Shown here in pieces: positions 40,270 through 49,021 of a DNA stretch of 64,000 nucleotides. The notes under the pieces are model-generated. The model was given only the letters and a program-made list of their open reading frames with translations, made no database searches and had not been told where the DNA came from. Numbering within the stretch: position 1 is the first letter of the stretch; each line of letters starts with the position of its first letter. Made by a program: the position numbers and the translations under genes. This DNA is from Nitrospirillum iridis (GTDB lineage Bacteria; Pseudomonadota; Alphaproteobacteria; Azospirillales; Azospirillaceae), in the NCBI RefSeq assembly GCF_014205765.1, contig NZ_JACIIZ010000001.1, positions 115,718 to 179,717 on the forward strand, read 5' to 3'.

Positions 40270-41013
40270 TCAAAAATCCGGCGAGAGGTCCTCGGGCGCG
40301 GACGCGACGGGCCGGTTGACGCCCACGGCGCCGCTGGCGCCGCCGTCCATCCACCAGCCGGAATCGGCCAGCTTCCCCTCATACAGCTCCATCACCGGCT
40401 TCTGCAGCCGGTCGACCAGCACCATGTCATGGGTCGCCACCAGGCAGGTGGTCCCCAGTTTGTTCAGCTCGATGAACAGCCGCATGATGCGCAGGCTCAT
40501 CTCCCGGTCGATGTTACCCGTGGGCTCGTCGGCGATGATCAGCTTGGGCCGGGTGACGACGGCGCGGGCAATGGCCACCAACTGCTTCTGCCCACCCGAC
40601 AGGCGCAGGGGCCGCTCATCCAGCTTGGCCTTCAGCCCCACCCAGGACAGCAGTTCCGTGACGCTCTCCCGCACGTGGGCCTCGTCCTGGCCGGCCAGGC
40701 GCAGGGGCAGGGCCACGTTGTCGAACACGGTCAGGTGGTTCATCAGGCGGAAGTCCTGGAACACCACCCCGATTTGGCGGCGGATGGCCGGCAGGGCCTT
40801 GCGCGGGGTTTTGGACAGGGGATGGCCCAGCAGGGTGATCAGGCCACGCGACGGCCGTTCCGCCAGATACAGCAGCTTCAGCAGGCTGGACTTGCCAGCG
40901 CCGGTGGGGCCGGTGAGGAAGTGGAAGGACCCCGGCGCCAGTTCGAAGCTTATGTCGCGCAGCACCTCCGGACCGGTGCCGTAGCGGAGGCCGACATTTT
41001 CGAAACGAACCAC
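40270..41013 (-). CDS. FtsE-like ABC transporter ATPase
   Basis: A 247-residue ABC ATPase very similar to cell-division FtsE. It opens with VVRFENVGLRYGTGPEVLRD, Walker A GPTGAGKSS (about 35-43), then VFQDFRLMNHLTVFDNVALP, the signature LSGGQKQ and Walker B LIIADEPTGNID. A signature of LSGG(E/Q)QQR would be usual; here QKQL replaces it. GTG 41013 begins the domain. A C-terminal tail of about 30 residues is unconserved. No ftsX is adjacent on either side, which is unusual for ftsE. The ParA-like gene is upstream on the same strand. Confidence 0.85.
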   Translation of the reverse strand: MVRFENVGLRYGTGPEVLRDISFELAPGSFHFLTGPTGAGKSSLLKLLYLAERPSRGLITLLGHPLSKTPRKALPAIRRQIGVVFQDFRLMNHLTVFDNVALPLRLAGQDEAHVRESVTELLSWVGLKAKLDERPLRLSGGQKQLVAIARAVVTRPKLIIADEPTGNIDREMSLRIMRLFIELNKLGTTCLVATHDMVLVDRLQKPVMELYEGKLADSGWWMDGGASGAVGVNRPVASAPEDLSPDF

Positions 41014-41153
41014 GGGAGTCTCGTCCTGGCGGAAGGGGAGGGGGCGGAAAGGGAGTGGCGCGGAAATAGAGGGGGCGAAAATGGAACGGGCCCGGCCCGG
41101 CCGCCCGTAGGGGCATGGGGAACCGGGCCCGGTCCGGAATCTGCGACGGGGGC

Positions 41154-41984
41154 TTATTCGGCCGTGGCCGCCTCGCCGCCCGCGCGCTCGGTGGTGGGGA
41201 ACAGGCCCGCCTTCTCGAACGCCGTCAGGGTTTCCTGCGCCCAGGCGCGCAGATCGGTCAGGCCGCTGTGGCCGGTCCACACGTCAATGCCGTAGCGCTT
41301 CTCCAGGTCGGCGTCGGTCATCTTCAGCGCGTCGCGGACGGAGATGAACTCCTTCTCCAACAGCTTCCAGATGTCGCTTTCGCAGCGCTTGATGGTGATC
41401 ACACCGACGCCCTGGCTCTGGAAGCTCCTCAGGCGGCGGAAGGACTGGTCGTTCTCATAGGGGGCGAAGCCGCCGGCCACTTCGTTCAACACGATGAAAC
41501 GGCGGCCGAAGGGCAGCCACTCGTTCTTGTCGAAGGAGTATTGGATCAGGGCGCGCGCGTCCTCGATGGCCTGGGCCTCGGCCTTGGTGGTGACGATCAG
41601 GTCGATGGGGTTGCTGTTGCGGCGGCGCAGCAGGGCACCGGCGTTGCGCGCCTCGGCCCAGGCGAACAGGTCGGCGGCCACATTGGCGCCCACGTCCACC
41701 ACATAGCCACCCTCCAGCAGGGTGCGGCCGAACTCGTCCCAGTACTTGATGGCCAGGTTGGGGTCGGTCGAGGTCTTGATGTTGGTCAGCTGCTCGCCGA
41801 TGCCCAGTTCCTTCACGCCCGCGAACAGGCGGCCGAACTTGGACCGGTGGTTCAGCGGGTCGCTGTCGGCGGCGGCCAGCTTCACCGGCGCACCCTTCTG
41901 CTCGTGCTGCAGGACCAGCATCTGGGCCACCAGCGTCTTGCCCTGGCCGCCGGTCTTGGCCATCGAGATATAGGTTCGCGTCAT
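41154..41984 (-). CDS. ParA/MinD-superfamily ATPase with an atypical Walker A
   Basis: A 276-residue soluble P-loop protein. The nucleotide motif MAKTGGQGKTLVAQML resembles the deviant Walker A, but the signature Lys is one residue further from GG than in KGGXGKT. AAADSDPLNH corresponds to the Walker A' segment and YVVDVGAN to the switch II/Walker B Asp. The C-terminal part is not recognisable. ATG 41984 has GGAGAA 8 nt upstream. It might belong to the TraL-like or chromosome-partition branch; function unknown. It lies 140 bp upstream of the FtsE-like gene on the same strand. Confidence 0.72.
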   Translation of the reverse strand: MTRTYISMAKTGGQGKTLVAQMLVLQHEQKGAPVKLAAADSDPLNHRSKFGRLFAGVKELGIGEQLTNIKTSTDPNLAIKYWDEFGRTLLEGGYVVDVGANVAADLFAWAEARNAGALLRRRNSNPIDLIVTTKAEAQAIEDARALIQYSFDKNEWLPFGRRFIVLNEVAGGFAPYENDQSFRRLRSFQSQGVGVITIKRCESDIWKLLEKEFISVRDALKMTDADLEKRYGIDVWTGHSGLTDLRAWAQETLTAFEKAGLFPTTERAGGEAATAE

Positions 41985-42244
41985 GGGGTCGTTCTCCTGG
42001 TCCCGCATTCTTGGTGCCGGCGTCCCCGGCCGCCCCTTTCCGGGCCACCCGCATTCCCGTCCGCCGCCGCGCGGCGAAACCCCTCGGGGACTGAAGCCCC
42101 GGAACGCGTCTGGCCACGGGCTGGACATCATGAAACGGCGCGTCCAGCCGGGCCTTGAATCGATACAGGTTTTCCCCCCGCGCTTCAACTGCGGGGGCCG
42201 CCCTTAACCGAAATCGCGCGGAGGTCGCCCGTGGGCCTCCGCCA

Positions 42245-42781
42245 TCAGGGGTGATGCTCCCGCAGGCGGGGCATGATCTCGACCAGATTGCAGGGGCGGA
42301 AACGGTTGTCCAACTGGTACCGCAGGATCAGATCCCAGCCGTCGCGGCAGGCGCTGGGGCTGCCGGGCAGGGCGAACAGATAGGTGCCCCCGGCCACGCC
42401 GGCCGTGGCCCGGCTTTGCAGGGCCGACGTGCCGATCTTCTCATAGGACAGGGTGCGGAACATTTCGCCGAAGCCGTCGATTCGCTTCTCATAGACGCTG
42501 TCGAAGGCTTCGGGCGTCACGTCCCGCCCGGTCAGTCCGGTGCCGCCGGTGGAGATGACCACGTCCACCGCGGGGTCGGCGATCCAGGCGCGCAACTGGT
42601 CGGAGATGGCCGTCTGGTCATCCTTCACGATGGCGCGGCCCGCCAGGACATGGCCGGCGGCGGTCAGCCGTTCCACCAGCGTGTCACCAGACTTGTCGGT
42701 GGTGGGGTCGCGGGTGTCGGACACCGTCATCACGGCGATCTGCACGGGCAGGAAGGGGCGGGTTTCGTCGATGCGGGACAT
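42245..42781 (-). CDS. moaB: Molybdenum cofactor biosynthesis protein B
   Basis: Adenylyltransferase-family protein of molybdopterin synthesis. The 178-residue protein contains VMTVSDTRDPTTDKSGDTL, the molybdopterin-binding motif VVISTGGTGLTGRDVTPEA, and GTYLFALPGSPSACRDGWD. Length and motifs agree with MoaB. It lies opposite no gene and has no other moa/moe genes nearby in the window. Confidence 0.94.
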   Translation of the reverse strand: MSRIDETRPFLPVQIAVMTVSDTRDPTTDKSGDTLVERLTAAGHVLAGRAIVKDDQTAISDQLRAWIADPAVDVVISTGGTGLTGRDVTPEAFDSVYEKRIDGFGEMFRTLSYEKIGTSALQSRATAGVAGGTYLFALPGSPSACRDGWDLILRYQLDNRFRPCNLVEIMPRLREHHP

Positions 42782-42864
42782 GGGGCTGTGTTCCCTGTGG
42801 CAATGCTGCGCTTTAAGTGAGGGGGCGGACGCCAGCCGTCAACAGCCCGGGGCCCCCGGTGCCG

Positions 42865-43680
42865 TCAGACCTCGACCACTTCCAGAAGCTCACCATCGGT
42901 GCCGAAGCAGCCGCAGGCCAGCGCGCCGTTGAAGCCACAGCCCCCGTCCAGCGTCACGGCGTGGGCGGTGCCCGCCAGCCCGCCGTGGGCCGGGTCATAG
43001 CCCCGCACCACCCGGCCAAAACCGGCATAAGGGGTGTCGATACGGGGGAAGGCCGTCCCCCCCCACCAAAAACTGTCGCCCTGGGCCGCCAAGGGACGTG
43101 AGGTGTCGATGCCGGCGTTGACGAACAGCAGTTCGGGCAGGCCCTCCTGCCGTCGTTCCGTATAGGCGGCGCGGCGCAAGGCCGCGAACAGGGTGTCATG
43201 GCCGGGGGACGCCCGCTGGGCGGTGCGCAACTGTCCGGTCCAACGCGCCAGTGAGACGGCGCCGTCTCGGGCGGCGGCCACGCCCTGGTAGGCGCTGCCG
43301 CCATAGGCGGCCAGGGTGGCGTCGACCCCCTGGGTCATCATCCACTGCAGGACTTCGATGGGGTTGGGGGCGAACTGCAGCTGCAGCAGTTTCTGCCACA
43401 TCTCCTCCTGCCCGCCGCGCAGATAGACAAGATCGCTGACAATGACGCCGCGCACCGACAGGATCGCCCGGCGGAAGGACAGCAGCTCGTCCATCGTATC
43501 GCGCACCCGGGGGCCGCGGCCGATCAGGTTGCCCAGATAGATCAGCCGGTCACCCGCTTGGAACCGGGCGCCGATGTCATCGTGCAGGGCCGCCAGCCGA
43601 TCCACGTCACCATGGATGGCACCCACGGCCCAGATGCGCCGTGGACGGCCCAGCACGACAAAGCGCTCTTGTTCGTTCAT
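42865..43680 (-). CDS. PPP-family phosphatase-like protein lacking metal ligands (probable pseudoenzyme)
   Basis: A 271-residue protein following the layout of PPP-type phosphatases, but with key residues replaced. GDxHG is GAIHGD (Asp to Ala). GDxVDRG is GNLIGRGP (both Asp lost). RGNHE is RGGQEE (Asn and His lost). The usual FVHAGI is FVNAGI, and GHTP is GYDP. Surrounding sequence is well kept (WAVGAIHGDVDRLAALHDD, VTLDGGCGFNGAL), so it is not a decaying gene. ATG 43680 begins the domain. It lies near carD on the same strand, separated by a terminator. It could bind a ligand or partner rather than catalyse. Confidence 0.8.
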   Translation of the reverse strand: MNEQERFVVLGRPRRIWAVGAIHGDVDRLAALHDDIGARFQAGDRLIYLGNLIGRGPRVRDTMDELLSFRRAILSVRGVIVSDLVYLRGGQEEMWQKLLQLQFAPNPIEVLQWMMTQGVDATLAAYGGSAYQGVAAARDGAVSLARWTGQLRTAQRASPGHDTLFAALRRAAYTERRQEGLPELLFVNAGIDTSRPLAAQGDSFWWGGTAFPRIDTPYAGFGRVVRGYDPAHGGLAGTAHAVTLDGGCGFNGALACGCFGTDGELLEVVEV

Positions 43681-43738
43681 GCGTTGGGTCAGACCGGCAG
43701 AAGAAGATGTCGGACAGTGTATGCGCCACCGGCGCATG

Positions 43739-43773
43739 AAAAAAGGGGCGATCGAGCCCGACCACCCCTTTTT
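43739..43773 (-). terminator. Terminator downstream of carD
   Basis: AAAAAAGGGG (43739-43748) pairs with CCCCTTTTT (43765-43773). On the minus strand it gives a hairpin with a U-tract, 73 bp after the carD stop. Confidence 0.8.
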
Positions 43774-43845
43774 GCACTAAGTATAGTGATGCGGCCGAAC
43801 CGTACCCCCAATGGGCGGATACGGAAGGCGTCCTGGCGGCAGTGG

Positions 43846-44346
43846 TCAGGCGGCCTTGGCCAGCACCGCTTCCAGCCGCTCGGTGGCCTTGCGCTCATCG
43901 ATCTTCTCGACGGCGGCCAGCTCACGGGCCAAACGCTCCAGCGCGGCATGATAAATCTGCCGCTCGCTGTAGGACTGGTCCGACTGGTCGGTGCCGCGAT
44001 GCAGGTCGCGCACCACCTCGGCGATGGACACGGGGTCGCCGGAGTTGATCTTGGCCTCATACTCCTGGGCCCGGCGGCTCCACATGATGCGCTTGATCTT
44101 GGACGGACCTTGCAGGGTCTCCATCGCGTCCTTGATCCGGTCCTTGGTCGACAGGCGGCGCAGGCCGGCGTTCCGGGCCTTGGTCACCGGGACCTTCAGC
44201 GTCATCCGCTCCTTCTCGAAGGTGATGGCGTACAGCACCACCTCCATATCGGCGATGGCGTGCTTTTCGATCGCCACGATTTGCCCAACCCCATGGGCTG
44301 GGTAAACGACGTAATCACCAGTGACGAAATCGAGCTTATCGGTCAT
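43846..44346 (-). CDS. carD: CarD family transcriptional regulator
   Basis: Binds RNA polymerase beta subunit and stabilises open complexes. The 166-residue protein has the RNA polymerase-interacting domain at the N-terminus (FVTGDYVVYPAHGVGQIVAIE, given in part) and MWSRRAQEYEAKINSGDP with the helical DNA-binding domain, including the conserved Trp. A coiled, charged C-terminus follows. Length and order match alphaproteobacterial CarD. A short hairpin (44379-44394) lies in its leader. It is next to fdxA, a pairing I recall in related genomes. Confidence 0.95.
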   Translation of the reverse strand: MTDKLDFVTGDYVVYPAHGVGQIVAIEKHAIADMEVVLYAITFEKERMTLKVPVTKARNAGLRRLSTKDRIKDAMETLQGPSKIKRIMWSRRAQEYEAKINSGDPVSIAEVVRDLHRGTDQSDQSYSERQIYHAALERLARELAAVEKIDERKATERLEAVLAKAA

Positions 44347-44724
44347 TTGGATCGGCTCTCACAATTCGGCTTTGAAGTCCCGCCAGAGGGCGGGGCTGGG
44401 CGCCGGGAACGGCATGCGAACGTCGCTGTCGGCCCCATAGGGGCCGCGACAAGGGACAACAGCACGAAGGCGCTGGGGGAACAGGGCACGCACTAGGCGT
44501 TCGCGAACGGCGTGCCGATCCTCGCGTCCAGGACTATATCCGATATGACCGTGCGATGACAGGTCGACAAGACCGTGTTCGACTTAAGTTCCTGGTGTGG
44601 GCCAGGATGTCGGACATGCGAATCGCGCATGTCTTGGGCAATGGCCGCCAAAGATTTGGGCAGGCCAGCCGAAAGATAAGAAAAGCGCCGCTCATCCCGG
44701 TGGATGGCGGCGCCTGCACCCGTC
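44347..44724 (-). other. Intergenic region between fdxA and carD
   Basis: 378 bp without a convincing gene. It includes the fdxA terminator at 44681-44713, a small hairpin CCCGCC AGAG GGCGGG at 44379-44394 in the carD leader, and otherwise nothing I can identify. The carD promoter is expected here. Confidence 0.55.
44681..44713 (-). terminator. Terminator of fdxA
   Basis: On the plus strand: AAAA, then GCGCCGC-T-CATCC, loop CGGT, GGATGGCGGCGC. On the minus strand this is a strong hairpin ending in a run of U, 11 bp after the fdxA stop. Confidence 0.85.
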
Positions 44725-45063
44725 TCAGTTGCCGCTGCCGGCTTTGTCGCTGAAATAGGTCTTGAACTTGTCCGGCACGCCCTTGAAGGCGTCGGCGTCG
44801 GCCGGCGCCGGCTTCTTTCGGTTCAGGTTCGGCCAAGCGGCGGCGTACTGGCGGTTCATTTCCAGCCATTCCTCGGCGCGGCCGTCGGTGTCCGGCAGGA
44901 TGGCCTCCGCCGGGCACTCCGGTTCGCAGACGCCGCAGTCGATGCACTCGTCGGGATGGATGACCAGCATGTTGTCACCCTCGTAGAAGCAGTCCACGGG
45001 GCAGACTTCCACGCAGTCGGTGTACTTGCACTTGATGCATTGCTCGGTCACGACATACGGCAT
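44725..45063 (-). CDS. fdxA: 7Fe ferredoxin (3Fe-4S / 4Fe-4S)
   Basis: A small electron carrier of 112 residues. The first cluster region [20 protein letters not shown] with CP follows the C-X2-C-X4-C-X3-CP pattern, and the second is [13 protein letters not shown]. The C-terminal extension ([16 protein letters not shown]) is typical of FdxA. ATG 45063 has AAGGAG about 9-10 nt upstream. It may serve the ferredoxin-dependent reactions in this window, such as the indolepyruvate oxidoreductase, but that is inferred. Confidence 0.95.
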   Translation of the reverse strand: MPYVVTEQCIKCKYTDCVEVCPVDCFYEGDNMLVIHPDECIDCGVCEPECPAEAILPDTDGRAEEWLEMNRQYAAAWPNLNRKKPAPADADAFKGVPDKFKTYFSDKAGSGN

Positions 45064-45420
45064 TGCTCGCACTCTCCTTAAAAACCCGGGGCCCCGGGGC
45101 GCCCCCTCCGGGGCGGCCTGCATTCCAGCGGCGGCACCGGGCACGTATAGCCCGATATCGTCCAGGGGTATAGCGCCCGCGACCATCGGCAAAACCTACG
45201 TCGTCCGGATAGCGGGCCGGATGACAGCGGGAGAGGTAAAACATGCGCGGGGCCCGCGCAACAGCGTTGAATGCGCAATGCCGCGCCGACGGCGCCGCGT
45301 TGGCGGGCATATACACGCAAAAGGGGCAAGTCATGTTGCAAACACCCGAAAATAGCAGATAGTCTACCTCCACGATCACGGCGGCATGAGGGCGGCCAAC
45401 AAGAAGGGCGACGGGACGGG
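45064..45420 (+). other. Divergent region between fdxA and the sensor kinase
   Basis: About 357 bp with no recognisable gene. It contains a palindrome TGCGCGGG G CCCGCGCA at 45244-45260. The fdxA promoter and the kinase promoter must both lie here; I cannot place either with confidence. Confidence 0.5.
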
Positions 45421-47250
45421 ATGATAGCGGACGGCAAGAACGGCCCCACGGCGACGGATGCCCAACCAAGGCCGACCCCGGACATGGCGGCCCAGCTGTA
45501 TGGGGTGCTGCAGCTGTTTTCCCAAGCCATCGTCGTCTTCGGTCCCGACGACCGGGTGGTGTTCGCCAACGACCGCTACCATGAGATGTTCCCCCGGTCC
45601 CCGGCGCCCGGCGCCATCCTGGGCTGGAGCTTCGAGGACCTGTTGCGCCAATCCATCGCCGCGGGGCAGGTTCCGCAGGCGGACGGGGACCCCGAGGCCT
45701 ACATCGCCCGACGCATGGCGCAGCGGGGGATCGCGCGCGAGGGAATGATCGGCGATCGCTGGTACCGCGCGGTGGAGGAACGCATCCCCGGCGGCGGCAT
45801 CGTGCTGAGCTACCACGACATCACCGACCGCCGGGTGGCGGAGGAGGAGCTGCGGCGCAAGTCCGCCATCCTCAGCGCCGCCATGGAGGCGGTCCCGGGC
45901 GGCTTCATGGTGATGGACGAGCGGTTCAATTTCGTGGTGTGGAGCCGCAACTGGCCCGCCATCGGCGGGGCGACGGATGAGATCGTCCGGGCCTACCCCA
46001 ACATGCCCGATCTCGCCCGCTGGCAGTCGCGTCGCGGCGACTATGACGCCATTCGCCTGGAGGCAAATCAATTCGATACCGAAACCATCGCCTCCATTCC
46101 CTGGTTGGGCCGATTGCTTGCCTTGCAGGCCGCCCGTCCCCCCCAACTCATCCCCACGGATGAGGAGCGGGAACTGCTGGTCCAGTGGCAGCTGCTGCGC
46201 TACCGCCCCGAGGGCCGGCCCGATGGCGAACGGGCGGAGGGCAGCGGCACCATCCATATCGGTGGCGACGACGGCCGCATCGTGGAATTCCGCCGGAGTC
46301 GGATGCCCGGTCTGGGCTGGGTGTCGATCTACAACGACGTGACCGAGCGCTACCGCCGCGAGGAGGAGACGGCGCGCGCCCATGCCGAGACCGCCCGCGC
46401 CCTGCAGGAACTGCGCGACACCCAGGAAAGCCTGGTCCAGGCGGAGAAACTGGCGTCGCTGGGGGAGCTGGTGGCCGGTGTGGCGCATGAGTTGAACACC
46501 CCCGTCGGCATCAGCTACACCGCCGCCACCTTCCTCAGCGACCGCCTGCGTGAATTCAGGGTTGAGCTGGAGCGGACGCCCCGGCGCGCCACCATGATGG
46601 AGTTCCTGGATTTGGTGGGGGAAACGGCGGACCTGATGACCGTCAATGCCGGCCGGGCGGCCCGCCTGGTGCAGAGCTTCAAGAACATCGCCGTGGATCA
46701 GACCAACGATGAGCGGCGCCTGTTGTCGTTGAAGTCCTATCTGGAGGAGATCGCCATCAGCCTGAGCCCGCAGTGGAAGCGTCCGGGGCACACGCTGACG
46801 ATCGATTGCCCGACGGGGCTGGTCCTGGACACGTATCCGGGGGCCTTGAGCCAGGTCCTGACCAACTTGATCGTCAACGCCACGCTGCACGGCTACGCCC
46901 CCGGGCAAGCCGGGCGGCTGACCATCACGGCGTCGCCGCTGCCGCTGGCGGCGGGCGGGGGGACGGGGCGGCCGGCGGCGGAACATGTGGAGATCCTGTT
47001 CGCCGACGACGGCAAGGGTATCGCGCCAGAGGCCTTGCCCCGCATCTTCGACCCCTTCTTCACCACCCGGCGTGGGGCGGGCAGCACGGGCCTGGGCCTC
47101 AATATCGTCTTCAATCTGGTGACCCGCACCCTGGGCGGCCGCATCGAGGTGGACAGCACGCCCGGCCGTGGCACCCGCTTCTTCCTGCGTCTGCCCAAGG
47201 TGGCACCTCAACCGCCAGCCTCCCCCGCCCAACCTTCCCCCGCCAGCTGA
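45421..47250 (+). CDS. PAS-domain sensor histidine kinase, soluble
   Basis: A 609-residue kinase with no predicted membrane helix. The first PAS domain is at about 25-145 (FSQAIVVFGPDDRVVFANDR) and the second at about 155-330 (AVPGGFMVMDERFNFVVW). A coiled-coil linker (about 330-345) is followed by LVAGVAHELNTPVGIS with the phospho-accepting His at about 356. The ATPase domain has LTNLIVNATLHG (N box), FADDGKGIA (G1), IFDPFFTTRRG and GSTGLGLNIV (G2). ATG 45421 has only a weak ribosome-binding site. No response regulator is adjacent. It could sense a cytoplasmic cofactor; the signal is unknown. Confidence 0.9.
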   Translation: MIADGKNGPTATDAQPRPTPDMAAQLYGVLQLFSQAIVVFGPDDRVVFANDRYHEMFPRSPAPGAILGWSFEDLLRQSIAAGQVPQADGDPEAYIARRMAQRGIAREGMIGDRWYRAVEERIPGGGIVLSYHDITDRRVAEEELRRKSAILSAAMEAVPGGFMVMDERFNFVVWSRNWPAIGGATDEIVRAYPNMPDLARWQSRRGDYDAIRLEANQFDTETIASIPWLGRLLALQAARPPQLIPTDEERELLVQWQLLRYRPEGRPDGERAEGSGTIHIGGDDGRIVEFRRSRMPGLGWVSIYNDVTERYRREEETARAHAETARALQELRDTQESLVQAEKLASLGELVAGVAHELNTPVGISYTAATFLSDRLREFRVELERTPRRATMMEFLDLVGETADLMTVNAGRAARLVQSFKNIAVDQTNDERRLLSLKSYLEEIAISLSPQWKRPGHTLTIDCPTGLVLDTYPGALSQVLTNLIVNATLHGYAPGQAGRLTITASPLPLAAGGGTGRPAAEHVEILFADDGKGIAPEALPRIFDPFFTTRRGAGSTGLGLNIVFNLVTRTLGGRIEVDSTPGRGTRFFLRLPKVAPQPPASPAQPSPAS

Positions 47251-47361
47251 CGCTTGCTCCCGCACGGCCGCCCCACTACCGTGGCGTGGTCCTGGCAACC
47301 CGCGCCGGCAGGGCAGGGGGGGCAGGCAAGGGGCGGGACACTGGGCTTGGGGGCCGTGCGC

Positions 47362-49017
47362 ATGGGGGAAACGTCGCGTTGCCGGGCATGGGCGCCCTGC
47401 CTGGTGCTGCTGGCCTGGCTTGCCGGTTTCGCCCAGCCCGCTGCGGCGGCGGCGGACCCCGCCCCCCGGGGTCAGGCGCCGGGCAAGACCCTGGTGCGGG
47501 CCATCGGTGGTGTGCCCGTTACGCTGGATCCCCAGCACGCCGACTTGGCCTCGGAAAGCGGGGTGATCAATGACCTGCTGGAAGGGCTGCTGGCGCCCGA
47601 CGGCAAGGGAGGCGCCCGCCCGGCCTTGGCTGAAAGCTGGACCATCTCCCCCGATGGCCGCATCTACACCTTCAAGCTGCGGCCGGACGCCAAATGGTCG
47701 GACGGCACACCGATCACAGCCGATGATTTCGTCTTCTCCTGGCGGCGTCTGGCCGATCCCCGGACGGTCGCGCCCTTCGCCTTTTACATGTGGGTCGTGG
47801 TGAACGGCGAGGCCATCGCCAAGGGTGCCATCAAGGACGTCGCCCGTCTGGGCGTCATGGCCTTGGATGCCCGCACCTTCCAGGTCGAGCTCGTGCGTCC
47901 CACGGCCTATTTCCTGGCCATGCTTCAGCATCAGGCCCTGTTCGCCGTGCAAAGAGCCAGCGTCGAGGCCTATGGCGACGCGTTCACCCAGCCCGGCCAT
48001 TATGTTTCCAGTGGCGCCTATGTGCTGGCGGAGAACGTGCCGCGGGATCACCTGACGCTGGTGCGCAACCCGGCCTATTACGATCAGGCGAAAGTCCGCA
48101 TCGACACCGTGCGGGACCTGCCGCTGGAGGAGCGCGATGTGGAGACGCGACTGTTCCAGGGGGGCGGACTGATGACCACCTATGAGCTGCCCATCGACCA
48201 GGTGGCCTGGGCGCGGTCTGCGCTGAAGGAGGCTTTCGTCCGGTCGGACGCCTATGACACCTATTTCCTCAGCTTCAACCTGCGCAACGAGCCCTGGAAG
48301 TCGCAGCCCAAGCTGCGTGAGGCGTTGAGCCTGGCGGTGGATCGCGAGGGGCTGGCTTCCCAGGTCCTACAGGGGGAGCAGCCTGCCTACAGCTATGTGC
48401 CCCCGCAAGCCGCCGGCGTGGGGGCGGCCGGCTATGAGCCGGGCTGGCCCGCTTGGCGGACGCTGACCCAGGCGGACCGTGACCGGCGGGCGAAAGCCCT
48501 GCTGGCCGAGGCGGGCTACGGCCCGGGTGCCCCTGTGCCCTCCATCTCCCTGCTGTATCCGCTGGGCGGGAACTGGCAGGCGGCGGCGGCGGCCGTTGCG
48601 GCGCGATGGAAGGCCACGTTGGGCGTGGATGTGCGGCTCGACGGCCAGGATTTCAGCGCCGTGTCCACCCAGGCGAACGAGAAGAGGTTCAAGGACATCG
48701 TCTTCGCGTCCTGGATCGGCGACTACGCGGACGCCAACAGCTTCCTGGCCCTGATGCGCAGCGATGCGGGTCAGGAAAACTACGCCAGCTATCGCAACCC
48801 GCTGTTCGACGCCCTGATGGAGGAGGCGAACGGCGAGGCTGACGCCGACCGCCGCGCCGGCCTGTTGCGCCGCGCCGAACGGCTGATGATGGACGACACG
48901 CCGGTCATTCCGCTGTTCCACAAGACCATGCGGCGGCTGGTGTCGCCCCGTGTCATTGGCTGGACCCCCAATCCCCTGGACGTCATCCCCAGCCGTTTCC
49001 TGGACGTGGTGCCGTAA
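47362..49017 (+). CDS. Peptide/oligopeptide ABC transporter substrate-binding protein
   Basis: Extracytoplasmic solute-binding protein (OppA / family 5) of 551 residues. The signal peptide covers about residues 1-30 (CLVLLAWLAGFAQPAAAAA). The domain includes LRPDAKWSDGTPITADDFVF, SGAYVLAENV and RNPAYYDQAKVRID. No permease or ATPase gene is adjacent, so the rest of the transporter is elsewhere. ATG 47362 has GGGGG upstream. It follows the sensor kinase on the same strand, so the two may be co-regulated. It might bind peptides or opine-like ligands. Confidence 0.92.
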   Translation: MGETSRCRAWAPCLVLLAWLAGFAQPAAAAADPAPRGQAPGKTLVRAIGGVPVTLDPQHADLASESGVINDLLEGLLAPDGKGGARPALAESWTISPDGRIYTFKLRPDAKWSDGTPITADDFVFSWRRLADPRTVAPFAFYMWVVVNGEAIAKGAIKDVARLGVMALDARTFQVELVRPTAYFLAMLQHQALFAVQRASVEAYGDAFTQPGHYVSSGAYVLAENVPRDHLTLVRNPAYYDQAKVRIDTVRDLPLEERDVETRLFQGGGLMTTYELPIDQVAWARSALKEAFVRSDAYDTYFLSFNLRNEPWKSQPKLREALSLAVDREGLASQVLQGEQPAYSYVPPQAAGVGAAGYEPGWPAWRTLTQADRDRRAKALLAEAGYGPGAPVPSISLLYPLGGNWQAAAAAVAARWKATLGVDVRLDGQDFSAVSTQANEKRFKDIVFASWIGDYADANSFLALMRSDAGQENYASYRNPLFDALMEEANGEADADRRAGLLRRAERLMMDDTPVIPLFHKTMRRLVSPRVIGWTPNPLDVIPSRFLDVVP

Positions 49018-49021
49018 TCGC

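Noticed and set aside
45244-45260. GC-only palindrome upstream of the sensor kinase as an operator
   Set aside because: Pure G/C palindromes of this size arise readily at this base composition, and nothing else supports it.
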